Origin: Bacillota bacterium | Lineage (GTDB): Bacteria; Bacillota; Ch66; Ch109 | Direction of reading: 5' to 3' | Length of the DNA: 64,000 nucleotides | NCBI GenBank assembly: GCA_013178275.1 | Contig: JABLWZ010000005.1 | Span: 1-64,000, forward strand | Shown here: positions 60,998 to 64,000 of the stretch, one piece after another | How positions within the stretch are numbered: the first letter of the stretch is position 1 | Layout: each line of letters begins with the position of its first letter | Translations under genes and position numbers: made by a program | The notes under the pieces: model-generated | Databases searched by the model: none | Told to the model about the DNA's origin: nothing | Seen by the model: the letters and a program-made list of their open reading frames with translations, nothing else

Positions 60998-61285
60998 TTA
61001 AATCGTGATGACCGCAGTATGAATGTGATGGCCCCAAATCTGTCAGAGGCTTAACCGGCAGTTGTTAAAAAGCTATATAAAGCTCGACTGAGCTGGACTC
61101 AACCACTGGGGAATAATAGGACCAAGACTACTAGAAGCGAAGGAGAGCTGATAAGCAGCGAGACTGCCAACCTCAGTGGCAATAATCAGCTAACCTGGAT
61201 TGGAGCGACAGAAAACTTGATCTCTAAATCAGGAGAATAACGTCTCAAATTTGAAAAAGGGTAAATTTGTAAGGAGGAATCGCCC

Positions 61286-63175
61286 ATCCGATCGGAATCA
61301 CTGTCCCGGCTGCTGGCCAGGGTCAGCAAACCGGCTCGATATATCGGCAATGAGTGGAACTCGGTCCAGAAACCCTGGGATGAGGCCAGGGTCAGGATGG
61401 TCTTCGCCTTTCCCGATGTCTACGAGGTAGGCATGTCCCACCTGGGAATGCAGATACTCTACGGGCTGGTCAACCGCGAGCCCGATTACCTGCTGGAGAG
61501 GGTCTTCGCTCCCTGGGGGGACATGGAGCGGGAGCTGCGGGAGGCTGGACTGCCGCTGTTTTCACTGGAGTCCAAACGCGGCCTCAGTGAGTTCGACGTC
61601 GTCGGGTTCACCCTGCAGTACGAGATGAGCTATACTAACCTACTGAACATGCTGGACCTCTCCGGTATCCCTCTGCTGTCAAACGAAAGGGGCGGGCGCC
61701 AGCCGCTAGTGATCGCGGGCGGCCCCTGCAGCATGAATCCGGAGCCCCTCTGCGACTTCATCGACGCCTTCGTCCTGGGGGAAGGGGAGGAGGTGCTGCT
61801 CGAGGTCCTGGGTGTGGTCGCGCGGCACAAGGCGGAGCACCCCGGCGGCTTCGAGCGGGATGAACTGCTGCGCCGGCTGGCGGAGATCGAGGGAGTCTAT
61901 GTACCGTCGTTTTACCAGGTGGATTACCGGGAAGACGGCCGGATAAAGAGCGTCAGCCCGAAACACCCGGGGGTGAGCGATAGGGTCCGGCGGCGGCTGG
62001 TCAAGGACCTCGATGCCGGTTACTTTCCCCGGCGCCCGATCGTGCCGTTCCTGGAGGTCGTGCACGATAGGATAATGCTGGAGGTCTTTCGCGGGTGCCA
62101 GCGGGGGTGCCGGTTCTGCCAGGCGGGGATGATCTACCGCCCCACCCGGGAGCGGCGTTTAGCCACCCTGTGCGATCAGGCGAGAGGACTGGTGGCCAGC
62201 ACCGGGTACGACGAGGTCTCCCTGACCTCGCTCAGCACCGGTGACTACAGCCGGATAAAGCCCCTGATCCAGGAACTGACCAGGGAGCACCGTGAAAAAG
62301 GGGTTGGACTTTCCCTGCCGTCGCTGAGAATTGACACCTTTTCCGTGGGCCTGGCCGAGGAGGTCCAGAAGGGGAGGAAGACCGGGCTCACCTTCGCTCC
62401 CGAGGCGGGGACCCAGCGGATGCGCGATGTCATCAACAAGGGCGTCAGCGAGGAAGACCTGATAAAGTCCGCGGAGGCGGCTTTCCAGGCGGGATGGTCC
62501 GCTATAAAACTTTACTTTATGGTGGGGCTGCCGACCGAGACCGACGAGGACCTGGACGGCATAGCCTCGATGGCTCGGGCGGTGGCTGAGATCGGAAGCC
62601 GGGCCCAAAAAAGCGGCCGTTTTAAAAAGCGGCTGGAGGTCAACGTCAGCGCCTCGAACTTCGTCCCCAAGGCCCATACCCCGTTTCAGTGGGAGGGACA
62701 GATCGAGAAGTCCGAACTCTGCCGCCGGCAGGAGTACCTCCGCCAGAAGCTGCGCGACAAGCGGATAAAATACAACTGGCACGATGTTGAGGTCAGCTTC
62801 TGGGAGGCGGTGCTGGCCCGGGGGGACCGGAGGCTGGGCCGGATGCTGATGCTGGCCTTTGAAAAAGGCTCCCGTTTCGACGGATGGTCGGAGTTTTTCA
62901 AACCCGGCCGGTGGCTGGAGGCGGCCCGGGAGGCGGGTATAGACCCCAAGGACTACGCCTACCGTTCTTACCGCTACGACGAGGTCCTGCCCTGGGACCA
63001 CTTGGAATCGGGGGTCGACCGAGACTATCTGGTGCGGGAGCATCAACAGGCCAAAGCGGGGATGCTTACCGGGGACTGCCGCTTCGAGGGCTGTTCCGCT
63101 TGTGGGGTATGCCCGTCCCTGGATGTGGAGCCGGTCGGTTGTTGGGAAAAGGAGACCACGAATGCCTCGTTTTAG
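61286..63175 (+). CDS. TIGR03960-type B12-binding radical SAM protein (likely ATC start)
   Basis: KPARYIGNEWNSVQKPWDEARVRMVFAFPDVYEVGMSHLGMQ in frame upstream of ATG 61397; FRGCQRGCRFCQAG cluster motif; aaggagg at 61271-61277. Confidence 0.85.
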   Translation: MRSESLSRLLARVSKPARYIGNEWNSVQKPWDEARVRMVFAFPDVYEVGMSHLGMQILYGLVNREPDYLLERVFAPWGDMERELREAGLPLFSLESKRGLSEFDVVGFTLQYEMSYTNLLNMLDLSGIPLLSNERGGRQPLVIAGGPCSMNPEPLCDFIDAFVLGEGEEVLLEVLGVVARHKAEHPGGFERDELLRRLAEIEGVYVPSFYQVDYREDGRIKSVSPKHPGVSDRVRRRLVKDLDAGYFPRRPIVPFLEVVHDRIMLEVFRGCQRGCRFCQAGMIYRPTRERRLATLCDQARGLVASTGYDEVSLTSLSTGDYSRIKPLIQELTREHREKGVGLSLPSLRIDTFSVGLAEEVQKGRKTGLTFAPEAGTQRMRDVINKGVSEEDLIKSAEAAFQAGWSAIKLYFMVGLPTETDEDLDGIASMARAVAEIGSRAQKSGRFKKRLEVNVSASNFVPKAHTPFQWEGQIEKSELCRRQEYLRQKLRDKRIKYNWHDVEVSFWEAVLARGDRRLGRMLMLAFEKGSRFDGWSEFFKPGRWLEAAREAGIDPKDYAYRSYRYDEVLPWDHLESGVDRDYLVREHQQAKAGMLTGDCRFEGCSACGVCPSLDVEPVGCWEKETTNASF

Positions 63176-63857
63176 GATAGAATATAGTAAAGAGGGTCCA
63201 ATCGCCTTTATCTCGCACCTGGACCTGTCCAAGGCCTGGGAGCGGGCGGCGCGGCGGGCGGGCCTGCCGGTGGTCCTGTCCCAGGGATTCCATCCCCACT
63301 ACCGCATCTCTTTTGGTTCGGTTCTGCCGGTGGGGGTGGAAGGGGCCAGGGAGTACCTTGACCTGGAGCTGAAGGAGGATTTTGCGCCCGGGGCGTTGAA
63401 AAAGGTTTTGGATGAGGAGCTGCCTTCGGGGCTCGTGGTCCGGCAGGTGGTGCCGGTAAACGACCAGGCGGCTTCCCTGATGGCCGGCATCAACACCGCC
63501 GAGTACTCGTTTGAAGTGGGGCTCGAACGGGATCTCACGGGAGAGGACCTGGCAGAGCGGTGGCGGAAGATGCAGGGGATAGAGAAGTGGATGGTCACCC
63601 GCAGGAACAAGAAAGGCGAGCGGGAGATCGACGTGCGGCCGGACCTCATTAAGGCCGAGCTGAATCTCGGTGAGGGGAAGCTCTACGGGATACTCTGGCT
63701 GAAACTGGGGCACGGGGGGAGCGCCAGGCCGCCCGAGGTGTTCAAGGCGCTCGAAAAGTACGCAGGGATCCCGATCGATAGGGAACGGATAAGCTACCGA
63801 CGGACCTCCCTCTACGTCGAACGGGGGGGCCAGTGGTTATCCCCGCTGTATATTTAA
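63162..63857 (+). CDS. TIGR03936-type radical SAM-linked protein
   Basis: MPRFRIEYSKEGPIAFISHLDLSKAWERAARRAGLPVVLSQGFHPHYRISFGSVLPVG; overlaps the preceding gene. Confidence 0.92.
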   Translation: MPRFRIEYSKEGPIAFISHLDLSKAWERAARRAGLPVVLSQGFHPHYRISFGSVLPVGVEGAREYLDLELKEDFAPGALKKVLDEELPSGLVVRQVVPVNDQAASLMAGINTAEYSFEVGLERDLTGEDLAERWRKMQGIEKWMVTRRNKKGEREIDVRPDLIKAELNLGEGKLYGILWLKLGHGGSARPPEVFKALEKYAGIPIDRERISYRRTSLYVERGGQWLSPLYI

Positions 63858-63910
63858 ACCGATCCAACAACGTAATTTATAATTCCTTCCTGCTCGGGGG
63901 GTAACGATTT

Positions 63911-64000
63911 ATGAAACATATTTTGATGCAGATCAGCGAGGGCGAGACCCAGGTAGCTGTTCTGGAAGACGACCAACTGGTAGAGATCTACGTTGAAAGA
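63911..64000 (+). CDS. rng: Ribonuclease G/E N-terminus (truncated by window end)
   Basis: MKHILMQISEGETQVAVLEDDQLVEIYVER. Confidence 0.85.
   Translation, partial: MKHILMQISEGETQVAVLEDDQLVEIYVER

Noticed and set aside
60811-61250. CRISPR or cyclic-di-GMP (GEMM) riboswitch
   Set aside because: Only two 68-bp exact copies with related spacers; no GEMM core motif recognised and no cas genes.

Overview
64-kb chromosomal window that looks like an anaerobic, spore-forming-type Firmicute (Desulfotomaculum/Pelotomaculum-like judging by gene order and content; taxonomy is inference). About 0-14 kb is a decayed accessory region: a sigma-54 activator, IS256/IS3/IS630-like transposase remnants, crotonase pseudogenes, a CoA-transferase pair, an acyl-CoA dehydrogenase, a chemoreceptor, a degenerate tyrosine integrase next to tRNA genes, and a gene-poor 11.28-13.2 kb interval. 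That interval is the most interesting part. It holds nine well-formed sigma-54 (-24/-12) promoter motifs plus one degenerate one, on both strands. Most are followed within 50-110 nt by a CU/C-rich anti-Shine-Dalgarno-like tract and a hairpin, often with a U-run. The units occur as mirrored homologous pairs and look like an undescribed cluster of sigma-54-dependent small RNAs. About 14-64 kb is mostly ordinary core genome: KdpDE divergent from a KimA-like K+ transporter, tRNAs, HigBA, an ECF sigma/anti-sigma/bactofilin-like operon, tig-clpP-clpX-lonB-lon-engB, valS-folC, DUF47-pit, rex, maf-radC-mreBCD-pbp2-minCDE-rodA-M23, radical SAM TIGR03960/TIGR03936 and the start of rng. Other points of interest are a duplicated two-gene micro-module (26-aa membrane peptide plus ~60-aa basic protein), a probable ATC start codon, a tRNA-Arg 3'-end duplication flanking an HD-domain gene, and dispersed and tandem repeats. 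All assignments come from reading the sequence; no database search was run.
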